DNA of 50,097 nt from Cyclobacteriaceae bacterium (GCA_029858965.1 JAOUDZ010000026.1:1-50097); one strand, 5' to 3'; shown: positions 25,714 through 35,860, counted from the stretch's first letter. Notes: generated from the sequence alone by a model not told the origin. Numbers and translations: made by a program.

Positions 25714-26982
25714 ATGATACTAAACTCCCATCCGCCACTGGCAGAGCGTATGCGCCCAGGGAAGCTTGATGAGCTTGTGGGACAAGAGCATCTTACGGGC
25801 CCAAAGGGTATTATAAGAAGGGCAATACAGAATGGGAGTATTCCTTCAATGGTGTTGTGGGGACCTCCGGGTGTCGGCAAAACTACAATTGCCAATATTA
25901 TTGCAAATGAAATCAAGAAACCGTTTTACGCCTTAAGTGCTATCAATGCAGGGGTTAAAGATATTCGTGAAGTTATTGAGAAGGCAAGGCTTTCGCCGGG
26001 ATCGATTTTATTCATTGATGAAATTCATCGCTTTAATAAAGGCCAGCAGGATGCGCTGCTTGGCGCTGTTGAAAAAGGAACAATTATTTTGATAGGCGCT
26101 ACCACTGAGAATCCTTCTTTTGAAGTCAACTCGGCATTACTATCACGATGCCAGGTCTACACCCTTAAGCCTTTGGGTGAGAATCAACTGTTGGAGCTTG
26201 TCCGCGAGGCGCTCACGCGCGATACGTATCTATGCAATCGGAAAATTGAAATAGTGGAACATCAGGCATTGCTTAACATATCAGGTGGAGATGGGCGGAA
26301 GCTTTTGAACCTGATAGAGTTAATATCCGAGGCGGAAGCCGGCGAAGTTGAGATTACAGATGCGCTCGTCATGGAGGTTGCGCAAAAACATATAGCCATT
26401 TACGACAAAAGCGGAGAACAGCATTACGATATCATTTCAGCATTTATTAAATCAATACGAGGAAGCGATCCGAATGCAGCAGTCTATTATCTGGCCAGGA
26501 TGGTGGAAGGAGGCGAAGACGTTAAATTTATTGCGCGAAGATTGGTAATTCTTGCCGCGGAAGATATAGGAAATGCGAACCCAACGGCATTGGTAATGGC
26601 TACCAATACATTCCAGGCTGTGAACGTAATTGGGTATCCGGAAGCAAGAATTATTTTGGCGCAATGTACCGTATACCTGGCCAGCTCACCAAAAAGCAAT
26701 GCAAGTTATGAAGCCATTCAAAAAGCACTTCAGGTTATTCAGGAAACCGGAGACCTGCCTGTGCCGCTATCCATTCGAAATGCCCCAACCAAGCTGATGA
26801 AAAATTTGGAATATGGTAAGGGTTATCAGTACGCGCACAGTTTTGAGGGTAATTTTGTACCTATGGAGTTTTTGCCTGACGCCCTTCAGGGAACTAAATT
26901 TTATGAGCCTGGCAGCAATGCGAGGGAAGAAGAGCTGAGAAAGTATCTTCGGTCAAGATGGAAGGATAAATACGGTTATTAG
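25714..26982 (+). CDS. rarA: Replication-associated recombination protein A
   Basis: 422 aa AAA+ ATPase of the RarA/MgsA/WRNIP1 family that acts at stalled replication forks. Seen: the N-terminal [21 protein letters not shown], Walker [10 protein letters not shown] at 50-58, Walker [11 protein letters not shown] with D102 and E103, sensor 1 [10 protein letters not shown], and the C-terminal tetramerisation part with [16 protein letters not shown] and AEDIGNANP. All are intact. It is a single gene between proC and the VWA-like gene. Confidence 0.95.
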   Translation: MILNSHPPLAERMRPGKLDELVGQEHLTGPKGIIRRAIQNGSIPSMVLWGPPGVGKTTIANIIANEIKKPFYALSAINAGVKDIREVIEKARLSPGSILFIDEIHRFNKGQQDALLGAVEKGTIILIGATTENPSFEVNSALLSRCQVYTLKPLGENQLLELVREALTRDTYLCNRKIEIVEHQALLNISGGDGRKLLNLIELISEAEAGEVEITDALVMEVAQKHIAIYDKSGEQHYDIISAFIKSIRGSDPNAAVYYLARMVEGGEDVKFIARRLVILAAEDIGNANPTALVMATNTFQAVNVIGYPEARIILAQCTVYLASSPKSNASYEAIQKALQVIQETGDLPVPLSIRNAPTKLMKNLEYGKGYQYAHSFEGNFVPMEFLPDALQGTKFYEPGSNAREEELRKYLRSRWKDKYGY

Positions 26983-27070
26983 TCTAATGCATGAACGCGG
27001 CAAGTGCCAGGTATAGTTTCAGAACGAAAACACATAGCGACATTTCATGCAATTGATTGAATTAAGACGA

Positions 27071-27078
27071 TAGCTTTG
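27071..27078 (+). promoter_or_regulatory. Predicted -7 element for the VWA-like gene
   Basis: TAGCTTTG matches TAnnTTTG exactly; no TTTG at -33. Start near 27082, leader about 25 bases. Confidence 0.4.
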
Positions 27079-27106
27079 ATAAATTCAGACTTTCTAAACT
27101 AACTCA

Positions 27107-29194
27107 ATGGTTGATCAACAGCGGATAATATTTGAATCTTCACCTGCATACATACCGCTATGCATTCTGTTTGGGCTGGGCATTTCTTTTTTGTTATACC
27201 AGGTTAAACACCCATGGAACAAAACCTGGAATAGAGTTCTTTTTGTCATAAGAGCGGTGCTGGCCTTTTTTCTAGTATTTCTTTTGCTCGGACCGATCGT
27301 AAAGCAAATCAATAATCTCTTTGAGAAACCATTATTTGTAATTCTATACGACAACTCAGTTTCTGTGAAGGAAACCATGGATTCAACCCTGATCCAGCGA
27401 TTAGAGATGAATGTGTCAGAGACCGCGGCATCGCTTCAGAAAAAAGGATATGATGTTAAAGTCACTAACCTTGAGGGCGTGGAGATAGATAAGCCAATTT
27501 TTTCTTCCACAATGTCTGATTTAACCGGTGCGCTTAAGAAAATTGCGAATCGCTTTGAAGGCAAGCAGGTAGGTGGCGTTATGCTTGTGTCTGATGGCAT
27601 TTACAATGAAGGAGCATCGCCGTTGTACACTCCCTACAATTTTCCAATCTATACGGTCGGTGTTGGAGATACAATGCAGCGAACAGATGTATTCATTAAA
27701 GATATTGCGTATAACAAAATCGTTTATCAGGGAAATAAGTTTCCGCTGCATGTGGAAGTCATGGTAAAAAATCTTGAAAACCAATCTATCAGCGTTTCTC
27801 TTTTTCACAGGGGAAAAGTAATAGAACGGTACGCAAAGGAATCTGAGACAGATCAACTCTTGGTATTTGACTTTCAACCCATGGCGGAAGAACAGGGCAT
27901 TCAAAAACTTGATGTTCAAGTTGAAGTCAAGAAAGGCGAATTTAACACAGTAAATAACCGTGCATCTGTTTTCATAGAAGTGGTTGAAGGGAAAAAGAAA
28001 ATTTTGATGGTAGCGGCATCGCCACATCCGGATATCAAGGCGCTTCGTGAAGTAGTGGACAAGAATCCAAACTATGAATTTCTGCTGCACATACCTGGAA
28101 TTGAGGAACAGCAGACCAGTGATTTGAGCCCTGATAAAATTGATCTGGCTATATTCCATCAGTCCCCTGATGTGCGTGGCAGGACCAGGGATATTTTTCA
28201 AAAATTTGCAGCAAGCAGAACTTCACTATTTGTTGTCCTTGGAACGCAAACGGATTTGATGCAATTGACAAAACAAGACATGCCCATTGGTTTTGAATCG
28301 CCGCCACGGGATTACGATGAGGTTCTTCCGGCGATTAGTAGAACGTTTGCGCATTTTGTTCTCTCCGCTGAAACGAATGCTATTGTTCCCGGCTACCCTC
28401 CCGTTTCCGTTCCTTTTGGAAAAATGACCACTGCTGGCAATAGTATGCCCTTGTTATATCAGCGTGTGGGTAGTGTAACGACGGAAAAACCCCTTTTGTA
28501 TGTCGGGAACCAGGATAACCGGAGGATTGCTATTATGCTCGGTGAAGGTTTGTGGAGATGGAAGCTGAATGAATTTGATCGTTTTGAAAATACCGCCGCA
28601 TTCGAGGAATTGTTTGGTAAGCTCATTCAATACCTCAGTACTTCAGATGATAAACGCAAATTCAGGAGCTATCCGGTAAAACAGGAGTTCTCTGATACAG
28701 AGGCAGTAGTTTTTGAAAGCCAGGTTTATAACGATATTTTCGAGCCCATATACGGAAATACCATTGCGTTAGAATTTACCGACGAGGAGGGGAAAAAGAA
28801 CAATTATACCTATACTACCAGCCCTGGTAATATACGTTATCAAATTGGAGGGTTAATAGAAGGGGTATACAAATACAAAGCAAAGACCCTGTTAAATCAA
28901 AAGGAGGAAGAAGTGCGCGGAGAATTTGCGGTTGTTCAACGCCAGACTGAGCTGCAAAACCTGACCGCAGATTTCAATTTGTTGCGTAAACTATCAACCA
29001 ATTCAGGAGGATCATTCTATCCAATCGCTGAGTTTGTGCTTCTCAAAAATGAGCTTGAAAGGACAGAGGCCAGAAGCGTTATTCACGCTGAAGAAACATA
29101 TGATGGTTTGATTAATCTCAAATGGATCTTCTGGTTGTTGCTTTTGATTGTGAGTATTGAATGGTTTATGAGAAAGTATTTTGGTAGTTATTGA
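27107..29194 (+). CDS. Large membrane-anchored VWA-like protein, 695 aa
   Basis: Two membrane helices near the N-terminus (about 15-31 and 44-63), one at the C-terminus (about 673-690), and a large soluble portion between. A von Willebrand A-like fold starts after helix 2 with VILYDNSVS, where D82, S84 and S86 form the DxSxS metal site. VMLVSDGIYNEG continues the fold. Then come a beta-rich segment (about 210-300, Ig-like), a second alpha/beta region with MVAASPHPDIKALREVV (glutamine amidotransferase-like), and further beta-rich sequence. It resembles Bacteroidota BatA-like or CARF/VWA membrane proteins, but I cannot assign the partner. It converges on clpC with a shared terminator. Confidence 0.8.
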   Translation: MVDQQRIIFESSPAYIPLCILFGLGISFLLYQVKHPWNKTWNRVLFVIRAVLAFFLVFLLLGPIVKQINNLFEKPLFVILYDNSVSVKETMDSTLIQRLEMNVSETAASLQKKGYDVKVTNLEGVEIDKPIFSSTMSDLTGALKKIANRFEGKQVGGVMLVSDGIYNEGASPLYTPYNFPIYTVGVGDTMQRTDVFIKDIAYNKIVYQGNKFPLHVEVMVKNLENQSISVSLFHRGKVIERYAKESETDQLLVFDFQPMAEEQGIQKLDVQVEVKKGEFNTVNNRASVFIEVVEGKKKILMVAASPHPDIKALREVVDKNPNYEFLLHIPGIEEQQTSDLSPDKIDLAIFHQSPDVRGRTRDIFQKFAASRTSLFVVLGTQTDLMQLTKQDMPIGFESPPRDYDEVLPAISRTFAHFVLSAETNAIVPGYPPVSVPFGKMTTAGNSMPLLYQRVGSVTTEKPLLYVGNQDNRRIAIMLGEGLWRWKLNEFDRFENTAAFEELFGKLIQYLSTSDDKRKFRSYPVKQEFSDTEAVVFESQVYNDIFEPIYGNTIALEFTDEEGKKNNYTYTTSPGNIRYQIGGLIEGVYKYKAKTLLNQKEEEVRGEFAVVQRQTELQNLTADFNLLRKLSTNSGGSFYPIAEFVLLKNELERTEARSVIHAEETYDGLINLKWIFWLLLLIVSIEWFMRKYFGSY

Positions 29195-29260
29195 CGTCGA
29201 ACTTAAAGCAAATCATGTCGGAGAGAAGAGGTCCAAAAAACGCGTTAAACTGATGCCAAT

Positions 29261-29289
29261 AAAAAACCCTGCTCACGGCAGGGTTTTTT
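29261..29289. terminator. Bidirectional rho-independent terminator
   Basis: AAAAAACCCTGC / GCAGGGTTTTTT with loop TCACG's core TCACG reduced to about 5 bases. The A-tract on one side and T-tract on the other let it serve both the VWA-like gene (+) and clpC (-). Confidence 0.85.
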
Positions 29290-29313
29290 ATTTTCAATCC
29301 CAGAAAATCTTAA

Positions 29314-31845
29314 TTAATCCTTCTTTTCTCTTGAGGATGCCTTGGTTTTCTTAACTTTTATAGTCAGCACGTCCCCTTTACCATCGTAATCTGCAAGGAT
29401 AGTACCGCCTTCTTCTACTTCACCTTTCAAAATTTCTTCGGCAACAGGATCTTCCAGGTACTTCTGAATGGCCCTGTTCAGGGGCCTGGCACCAAACTGT
29501 TGGTCATAACCCTTCTCCGCCAGGAAATCTTTAGCCTTATCCGAAAGTTCAACATGATAACCAATCTGGATGATGCGATCGAAAAGCTTATGAAGTGTAA
29601 GGTCTATAATTTTATGGATATGCTCACGCTGCAATGAATTGAACACGATCAAATCATCTAACCTATTTAGGAATTCAGGGCTAAAGGCACGTTTTAGTGC
29701 ATTTTGGATAGTGGTCTTCATGTGCTCCTCATCATTCTCGCGTTTTGAGGCAGAAGCAAATCCAATTCCGGAACCAAAATCTTTCAAATCCCTAACGCCA
29801 ATGTTTGACGTCATGATGATAATTGTATTGCGGAAATCAACTCTTCTTCCTAACCCGTCCGTCAGAATTCCATCGTCAAGTACTTGCAAAAGGATGTTAA
29901 AAACATCAGGATGTGCTTTCTCGATCTCATCGAGCAACACCACACAGTAGGGCTTGCGTCTTACTTTTTCGGTTAACTGTCCCCCCTCTTCATACCCAAC
30001 ATAACCCGGAGGTGCACCGACAAGACGCGATACAGAGAATTTCTCCATGTATTCACTCATATCAATGCGAATAAGAGAATCATCTTTGTCAAAGAGATAG
30101 GTCGCCAGAACTTTTGCAAGTTCAGTTTTACCTACACCCGTGGGGCCAAGGAAAATAAACGAACCAATAGGCTTCCTTGGATCTTTGAGCCCTACGCGCG
30201 TGCGCTGAATTGCCCTCGTCAGTTTCTTAATGGCTTCCTCCTGACCAATTATTTTTTGGTTGAGCTCTTCGGCCATGTTTAACAACTTGTTGCTTTCTTT
30301 TTGCGCAATTCGGTTGGTAGGTATGCCAGTCATCATACCTACAACATCGGCTACATTCTCTTCGTTTACGGTATATTTTTCAGTGCGTGTTTTTTCCTCC
30401 CACTTCACCTTTGCAATTTCAAGTTGCTCAATAAGTTTCTTTTCTCGGTCACGAAGTTGCGCAGCCTCCTCATATTTCTGGCTCTTTACAACGCGATTCT
30501 TTTCTTTCTTAACATCTTCTATGGCCTCCTCATATTTAACAATGTCTTCGGGCACGTGAATGTTGTTGATGTGTACGCGCGCACCTGCTTCATCTAAAAC
30601 ATCAATGGCTTTGTCTGGGAGGTAACGATCGCTGATATATCGATCAGAAAGCTTAACGCATGCGTCAATAGCTTCCTTGGTATAGATAACGTGGTGATGA
30701 TCTTCATATTTTTCTTTGATGTTGTCCAGGATTTGAATCGTTTCTTCTACGGTGGTTGAATCAATCATCACCATCTGAAACCTGCGTGCAAGGGCCCCGT
30801 CCTTTTCTATATATTGCCTGTATTCATCCAACGTAGTTGCACCGATACACTGAATCTCCCCGCGCGCCAAAGCGGGCTTGAACATGTTGGAAGCGTCGAG
30901 CGATCCTGATGCTCCTCCTGCGCCAACAATGGTGTGGAGTTCGTCAATGAAGAGAATTACATCGGCGGATTTTTCTAACTCGTTCATCACAGCCTTCATC
31001 CTTTCTTCAAACTGGCCTCGGTATTTTGTTCCCGCCACAAGAGAAGCAAGGTCTAGCGTTACAACGCGCTTCCCGAACAATACACGCGATACCTTTTTCT
31101 GAATTATACGCAATGCAAGACCTTCGGCGATAGCAGTCTTCCCCACACCTGGCTCTCCAATCAAAATGGGATTATTTTTCTTCCTGCGTGAAAGAATTTG
31201 CGCTACACGTTCAATTTCTTTTTCTCTGCCTACTATAGGATCAAGTTTATTGTCTTCGGCCAACCGGGTTAAATCACGACCAAAGTTATCCAACACGGGA
31301 GTTCTGGATTTTTCCGTTCCCTTCTTCTCCTTGCCCGATCCACCCGATCCAAATATTTTTGAAGAATCATCATCCGGATCATCTGTATCCTGGGAGGCCA
31401 TAGGGCCTTCACTTTGATACTCTAGCATTTCTTTCACGGTCTCGTAGTTTACATCAAACTTATTAAGAATTTGTGTTCCAAGATTATCCTGATCACGAAG
31501 GATGGATAACAGTAAATGTTCTGTTCCTATAAGCTGCGCTTTAAAAATCTTAGCTTCGAGGTAAGTTATTTTCAGCACCTTTTCCGATGCTTTAGTCAAC
31601 GGAATATTCGCAAGATTTTTTATCTGATGCGTTGCAGTGCCTTTTGATATCTTTTCGATTTCATTGCGAAGTTCATCAAGGGGAACCCCTAATTTTTTCA
31701 ACACGCCAACGGCAACGCCCTCGCCTTCCCGTACCATGCCTAAAACAAGGTGCTCTGTACCGATATAGTCGTGTCCAAGGCGCAACGCTTCCTCCCTACT
31801 GAGTGAGATAACTTCCTTGACCCGATTGGAAAATTTAGCTTCCAT
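29314..31845 (-). CDS. clpC: ATP-dependent Clp protease ATP-binding subunit
   Basis: 843 aa Hsp100 unfoldase that feeds proteins to ClpP. In order: two Clp N repeats (about 5-70 and 80-145), an acidic linker (TDDPDDDSS), AAA+ domain 1 with Walker A GEPGVGKT at 230-237, a UVR-type coiled middle region (KYEEAIEDVKKEKNRVVKSQ and EEAAQLRDREKKL) as in ClpC rather than ClpB, AAA+ domain 2 with Walker A GPTGVGKT at 567-574, and a C-terminal D2-small domain. A LGF-type ClpP loop is expected but not pinned down here. No mcsA/mcsB or ctsR is adjacent, so regulation differs from Firmicutes. Confidence 0.95.
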   Translation of the reverse strand: MEAKFSNRVKEVISLSREEALRLGHDYIGTEHLVLGMVREGEGVAVGVLKKLGVPLDELRNEIEKISKGTATHQIKNLANIPLTKASEKVLKITYLEAKIFKAQLIGTEHLLLSILRDQDNLGTQILNKFDVNYETVKEMLEYQSEGPMASQDTDDPDDDSSKIFGSGGSGKEKKGTEKSRTPVLDNFGRDLTRLAEDNKLDPIVGREKEIERVAQILSRRKKNNPILIGEPGVGKTAIAEGLALRIIQKKVSRVLFGKRVVTLDLASLVAGTKYRGQFEERMKAVMNELEKSADVILFIDELHTIVGAGGASGSLDASNMFKPALARGEIQCIGATTLDEYRQYIEKDGALARRFQMVMIDSTTVEETIQILDNIKEKYEDHHHVIYTKEAIDACVKLSDRYISDRYLPDKAIDVLDEAGARVHINNIHVPEDIVKYEEAIEDVKKEKNRVVKSQKYEEAAQLRDREKKLIEQLEIAKVKWEEKTRTEKYTVNEENVADVVGMMTGIPTNRIAQKESNKLLNMAEELNQKIIGQEEAIKKLTRAIQRTRVGLKDPRKPIGSFIFLGPTGVGKTELAKVLATYLFDKDDSLIRIDMSEYMEKFSVSRLVGAPPGYVGYEEGGQLTEKVRRKPYCVVLLDEIEKAHPDVFNILLQVLDDGILTDGLGRRVDFRNTIIIMTSNIGVRDLKDFGSGIGFASASKRENDEEHMKTTIQNALKRAFSPEFLNRLDDLIVFNSLQREHIHKIIDLTLHKLFDRIIQIGYHVELSDKAKDFLAEKGYDQQFGARPLNRAIQKYLEDPVAEEILKGEVEEGGTILADYDGKGDVLTIKVKKTKASSREKKD

Positions 31846-31869
31846 AGAGAAGATTAATGATGGTTACTG

Positions 31870-31877
31870 TAAATGTA
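31870..31877 (-). promoter_or_regulatory. Possible -7 element of clpC
   Basis: TACATTTA on the minus strand is one mismatch from TAnnTTTG, with a TTG about 17 bases upstream. Leader about 21 bases to the clpC ATG. Confidence 0.3.
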
Positions 31878-31952
31878 AAGTTTTTTGAGCGTTTCAATGC
31901 TATCCAATTCTTAAGATTTGATAAGGTAAAACAGCCACAGCTTCCTATTTGT

Positions 31953-32579
31953 TCATTTTGCAATTGCCGATGCGCGAACAACCTGCACAGCACCGGGTCC
32001 TTCGCAAAAGACCAAGTCGATAACACTAAGGTTAGCTGCAAACGTGTTGCCAAACACCTGCTGGTAACTTTCCGGCCGGTAAAAATATTGTATATTTTCT
32101 GTTTTCTTTAACATTATTGCGGATCGAAGGTCCAAAACGTCATTTGAAGTGAGTTTTTCGTACGCCAGACTTTCCCTAATTGTCACGTCCAGATTGAGCC
32201 ACTTGAGACACATTGACAGCAATTTATAATTCAGGTCATATAGATAAACAGGCTTTGTTAGCAGTGCTTTCTCCAGGTCTTCACGGTAATGTTCAAAGAA
32301 TGGAGCCTTTCCATATGCCGTTTGGATGCTTCTCAAATGGTTTTTGAGCCAGTTTTGTCCGTAATCAACGCGAACGTCGGTAATCAATACTTTTCCATGC
32401 TTAAATGTGAGCGGCACAATAAGGTTTTTTTTCCCCTGCGCCGATAGAATATTGCAGCGATTCCGATAAGTCTGCTTTACGTAGTTTTCATGCTTTTCAA
32501 GCGTAATTTCAGGCACACCTTGAATTGCAGCAAAGTATGCAATAGATGGTAGATAGTGCGTTTCGATCAGGGCGGTCAT
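31953..32579 (-). CDS. WbqC family protein
   Basis: 208 aa cytosolic protein of the WbqC family. Seen: LIETHYLPSIAYFAAI at the N-terminus, EKHENYVKQTYRNRCNIL, LIVPLTFKHGK, WLKNHLRSIQTAYGKAPFFEHY, all characteristic. WbqC proteins are found near polysaccharide or peptidoglycan-type genes but have no proven reaction. It starts 17 bases after the end of the Sua5-type gene and probably shares its transcript. No sugar-nucleotide gene is adjacent. Confidence 0.9.
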   Translation of the reverse strand: MTALIETHYLPSIAYFAAIQGVPEITLEKHENYVKQTYRNRCNILSAQGKKNLIVPLTFKHGKVLITDVRVDYGQNWLKNHLRSIQTAYGKAPFFEHYREDLEKALLTKPVYLYDLNYKLLSMCLKWLNLDVTIRESLAYEKLTSNDVLDLRSAIMLKKTENIQYFYRPESYQQVFGNTFAANLSVIDLVFCEGPGAVQVVRASAIAK

Positions 32580-32596
32580 CAGCTGTATCGCCTATT

Positions 32597-33226
32597 TTAC
32601 TGAAATTGTTCTACCTCTCCTAATCCTTTGCGAATGACTACAACTTTGTCACCGGTACAGTCAATAACGCTGGAGGGAATATTACCCCCGGGGCCACCAT
32701 CGATCACAACCTCTACCAGGTGTTTGAAGTCCTCAAAAATCTCTTCAGGGTCTGTCGTATATATCTTAATGACGTCATCGTCTTTTATAGAAGATGTAAT
32801 AAGCGGATTACCCAATTGTCTGACAATTTCCAATGGAATTGCATGGTCAGGTATCCTGATGCCTACTGTTTTTTTGTTTACGCCCAATATTTTGGGCACT
32901 TTACTGCTCGACTCCAGAATGAAAGTATACGGACCTGGTAAGCTTTTCTTCAGTATTTTGAATATCGGCGTATCAATTTTTCTTACATATGTTGAAATAT
33001 GGCTCAAGTCATTGCAAATAAAGGAAAGATCAAGTTTCTGGGGTTTCACATCAATAATCTGACATAGGCGTTCTATAGATTTTCGATTCATCAGATCACA
33101 ACCAATTCCATAGATTGTATCCGTAGGATAAACTATTATTCCTCCACGCTTTAAGGTTTCAACAACGTGGTTTATTTTTCTCCCTTCCGGATTTTTAGGA
33201 TGGATTTTTATCAATTCCGCCGCCAT
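32597..33226 (-). CDS. L-threonylcarbamoyladenylate synthase (Sua5/YciO/YrdC family)
   Basis: 209 aa enzyme that makes the threonylcarbamoyl-AMP used for the t6A37 modification of ANN-decoding tRNAs. Seen: [23 protein letters not shown] with the KxR/P-type substrate pocket, KPLS-like segment replaced by [24 protein letters not shown] and [11 protein letters not shown]. It is short, without the C-terminal Sua5 domain, so YciO or YrdC-type. Members of the YciO branch are less certain in t6A synthesis. The ATG lies 5 bases from a -7-like element, the same geometry as the DUF4286 gene. Confidence 0.82.
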   Translation of the reverse strand: MAAELIKIHPKNPEGRKINHVVETLKRGGIIVYPTDTIYGIGCDLMNRKSIERLCQIIDVKPQKLDLSFICNDLSHISTYVRKIDTPIFKILKKSLPGPYTFILESSSKVPKILGVNKKTVGIRIPDHAIPLEIVRQLGNPLITSSIKDDDVIKIYTTDPEEIFEDFKHLVEVVIDGGPGGNIPSSVIDCTGDKVVVIRKGLGEVEQFQ

Positions 33227-33230
33227 AGCG

Positions 33231-33238
33231 CGAAGGTA
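33231..33238 (-). promoter_or_regulatory. Predicted -7 element placed for a leaderless mRNA
   Basis: TACCTTCG on the minus strand is one mismatch from TAnnTTTG and lies four bases before the start codon (33226-33224). No TTTG at -33 is seen. Confidence 0.35.
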
Positions 33239-33342
33239 AGGAATCGATTGTGCTTATCCTTTGGTGGGCACCAATCTCTGGTCAATAACTCGCGCATATT
33301 ATTTTCAATTGCGCTACTATCGGTTAACTACTTACGTTTCAC

Positions 33343-33350
33343 TATTTTTG
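33343..33350 (+). promoter_or_regulatory. Predicted -7 element of mltG
   Basis: TATTTTTG matches TAnnTTTG exactly; no TTTG at -33. It implies a leader of about 14 bases to the ATG at 33368. Confidence 0.4.
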
Positions 33351-33367
33351 AGGCCGATGATTTCATT

Positions 33368-34414
33368 ATGAAGCCAGACAAACGTCTTATCCTGTTCCTT
33401 TTGTTCTCCATACTGGGGATATCATTTTCATTTTATGCATACCAGATCATTTATACACCAAACATTCTGGTTGATAAAGAGGATCGTGCGATTATCGTTA
33501 AGGAGGATTATTCCTTTAAAGACATTCAAAAAGAATTGCACGAGGGCAATTTTGTCCAGGATCTTGTTTCTTTTAGCTTCCTCGCGCGCCTTACCGGGTA
33601 CGATAACCAAATCAAACCTGGTCGCTACATTCTTAGGAAAGATATGACCAACCTGGAAGCATTGCGAATTCTGAGGACGGGCAAGCAAGAGCCGGTTCGC
33701 ATTACTTTTAATAATGTTCGATTAATCAGCGATTTATCCGAGAAGATTACACGAAATCTCGAAATGACTCCGGAAGAATTTGAAGTCAGCCTGATCAACT
33801 TTGCCATGACAAATAAACTTGGTTTCACTAAGGATAATGTGCTGGCGATATTTATTCCAAATACATATGAGGTTTACTTTAACATTTCACCTGAAGCGCT
33901 CGTCAAACGTATGCTGAATGAATACGAAGATTTCTGGAATGAGGACAGGATTGACAAGGCAAGAAAGTTGGGGATAAGCCAAATCGAAGTTTCCGTGCTT
34001 GCCTCCATCGTACAGGCTGAGACCGTAAAAAGTGAGGAGGCGCCTACCATTGCGGGATTATACTTAAACAGATTGAAAAAAGGAATTCCATTGCAGGCCG
34101 ATCCTACATTAGTCTATGCTGTGGGTGATTTTGGCCTGAAGCGCGTATTGAATGAACATAAGCAAATTGATTCACCCTATAACACCTATAAGTATCCGGG
34201 CCTTCCCCCTGGACCGATTAATTTGCCTGAGATAAACTCAATAGATGCTGTATTAAACTACTTCTCAAGTGATTATTATTACATGTGCGCAAGGGAAGAC
34301 TTCTCCGGTTATCATAATTTCACGAGTAGTTACAATGAACACATGAACAACGCTATACGTTACCAGCGTGCGTTGACACTTGAACAACGCAAAGCCTCTC
34401 AAAACAAGAGATAG
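33368..34414 (+). CDS. mltG: Endolytic transglycosylase MltG
   Basis: 348 aa inner-membrane enzyme that cleaves nascent peptidoglycan strands in the periplasm. Seen: a cytosolic start MKPDKRL, one membrane helix (about 7-26), a LysM-like region (about 35-120), and the YceG catalytic part with SVLASIVQAETVK, where E218 is the catalytic glutamate, then GLYLNRLKKGIPLQADPTLVYA and PYNTYKYPGLPPGPI. The open frame extends upstream to 33167, but those residues overlap the divergent Sua5-type gene and are not family-like, so the ATG at 33368 is used. It is followed after one base by the thioesterase gene. Confidence 0.95.
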   Translation: MKPDKRLILFLLFSILGISFSFYAYQIIYTPNILVDKEDRAIIVKEDYSFKDIQKELHEGNFVQDLVSFSFLARLTGYDNQIKPGRYILRKDMTNLEALRILRTGKQEPVRITFNNVRLISDLSEKITRNLEMTPEEFEVSLINFAMTNKLGFTKDNVLAIFIPNTYEVYFNISPEALVKRMLNEYEDFWNEDRIDKARKLGISQIEVSVLASIVQAETVKSEEAPTIAGLYLNRLKKGIPLQADPTLVYAVGDFGLKRVLNEHKQIDSPYNTYKYPGLPPGPINLPEINSIDAVLNYFSSDYYYMCAREDFSGYHNFTSSYNEHMNNAIRYQRALTLEQRKASQNKR

Positions 34415-34415
34415 C

Positions 34416-34823
34416 ATGTACCAATCGGAAACTACCATTCGTGTACGGTACGGAGAGACTGACCAGATGGGCTATGTATATTATGGATATTATGCCACAT
34501 ATTATGAAGTAGCACGTGTCGAGAGTCTCCGTCAACTTGGGCTTACCTATAAAGAAATAGAGGCGATGGGTATTATCATGCCAGTACTCGAAAATAAGTC
34601 AAAGTTTCTGGCGCCTGGCCGGTATGACGAACAGTTAAGGATTGTTACAACCCTTAGGGAGAAACCGGGAGTGCGCATTAGATTTGAGTACGAAATCTTT
34701 AATACCGTGAATGAATTAATTCACATCGGTGAGACGTTGCTGGTTTTCGTAGATAGAACCACGAACAAACCCTGCCGCCCTCCCCTTCCAATGTTACAGG
34801 TACTGGAGCCTTATTTTAAATGA
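34416..34823 (+). CDS. Acyl-CoA thioesterase, YbgC/4-hydroxybenzoyl-CoA thioesterase type
   Basis: 135 aa hot-dog-fold protein that hydrolyses an acyl-CoA thioester. Seen: TTIRVRYGETDQMGYVYYGYYATYYE with the catalytic aspartate D16 in ETDQMG, then RYDEQLRIVTTL and IRFEYEIFN. The ATG at 34416 begins one base after the mltG stop; an upstream TTG would add 12 residues that the family lacks. The stop overlaps the next gene as ATGA (34820-34823), so mltG, this gene and the BrkB-like gene form one operon. The physiological substrate is unknown. Confidence 0.9.
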   Translation: MYQSETTIRVRYGETDQMGYVYYGYYATYYEVARVESLRQLGLTYKEIEAMGIIMPVLENKSKFLAPGRYDEQLRIVTTLREKPGVRIRFEYEIFNTVNELIHIGETLLVFVDRTTNKPCRPPLPMLQVLEPYFK

Positions 34824-35806
34824 AGTACAAATACAAAAGACTTATTCTTCAATGGAGTCCCGGGAGTCTGATTATTGCCTGGCTAAAAAGAGTACGTTTC
34901 AAGCGATACGAGAATGTTTCCCTCTACAAAATTTTGAAAATATTTATAGACAATCTCATGAACGATGAGATTCTTGATCGCGCCAACGGTGTTTCATTCA
35001 ATTTCATCCTTGCGATTTTCCCGGCTGTAATTTTTCTGTTTACGTTGATTCCATATGTAACCAAATTTTTTCCTGAAATCAACATAAACAGTATAATGCA
35101 ATTCCTGGGAGATCAAATTCCGAGCAGTATGTATGAGGTGGTGTCATCAACACTTCTTGATATTATTAGTATCCAGCGTGGAGGGTTGCTTTCTTTAGGC
35201 TTCGTTTTTTCAGTATACCTGTCTACTAATGGAATGATCGCATTGATGCGGGCATTCAATGCCTGCTACCGCACTATTGAGAATAGAGGGGCCATCAAAA
35301 CAAGGTTGATCGCAACAGCACTCACAATTATGATAGCGATCGTTTTTTTGCTGGCTATTATTTTGCTCGTCGCCGGACAGCTTGCATTGGAATATGCAAT
35401 GGCTCACTTACCGGAGTATAATGGGCTCGACCTTAGCTATTTTACTGTGGTTATACTTTTTATTTGTCGATTCTTGGCGCTTTTTATTGCGTTCTTCCTG
35501 GCCATTTCTATTGTCTATTACTTCGGCCCAGCTATTCATTATAACTGGAGATTCTTTTCCGTTGGTTCCCTTTTGGCCACGTTATCAAGCCTTGCAGTTG
35601 TCTATGGATTTTCTTTCTATATCACAAACTTTGGAACCTACAACAAGCTTTACGGTTCTATAGGTGCACTCATCGCGCTTATGGTACTGATACAGTTGAT
35701 TACCATCGTGTTGCTCGTAGGGTATGAAGTAAATACAAGTATCCACGATGCTATCCGGAAAGAAACGCTTTGGAATACAAGAATGCACAGGGTGAAAAAA
35801 GATTAA
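34820..35806 (+). CDS. YihY/BrkB family inner-membrane protein
   Basis: 328 aa with about six membrane helices. Seen: family segments ANGVSFNFILAIFPAVIFLF, RGGLLSLGFVFSVYLSTNGM with AFNACYRTIENRGAIKTRL, and FGTYNKLYGSIGALIALMVL with YxVGYEVN, as in the YihY/virulence factor BrkB family. The function is unproven; older claims as RNase BN were wrong and roles in envelope or ion transport are suggested. It ends the mltG operon and overlaps the thioesterase by 4 bases. Confidence 0.92.
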   Translation: MKYKYKRLILQWSPGSLIIAWLKRVRFKRYENVSLYKILKIFIDNLMNDEILDRANGVSFNFILAIFPAVIFLFTLIPYVTKFFPEININSIMQFLGDQIPSSMYEVVSSTLLDIISIQRGGLLSLGFVFSVYLSTNGMIALMRAFNACYRTIENRGAIKTRLIATALTIMIAIVFLLAIILLVAGQLALEYAMAHLPEYNGLDLSYFTVVILFICRFLALFIAFFLAISIVYYFGPAIHYNWRFFSVGSLLATLSSLAVVYGFSFYITNFGTYNKLYGSIGALIALMVLIQLITIVLLVGYEVNTSIHDAIRKETLWNTRMHRVKKD

Positions 35807-35860
35807 CGTCAATGCCGCGCATTCGCGCCGACAGGTTCCGGTTCATCAATAAATAGCGTA

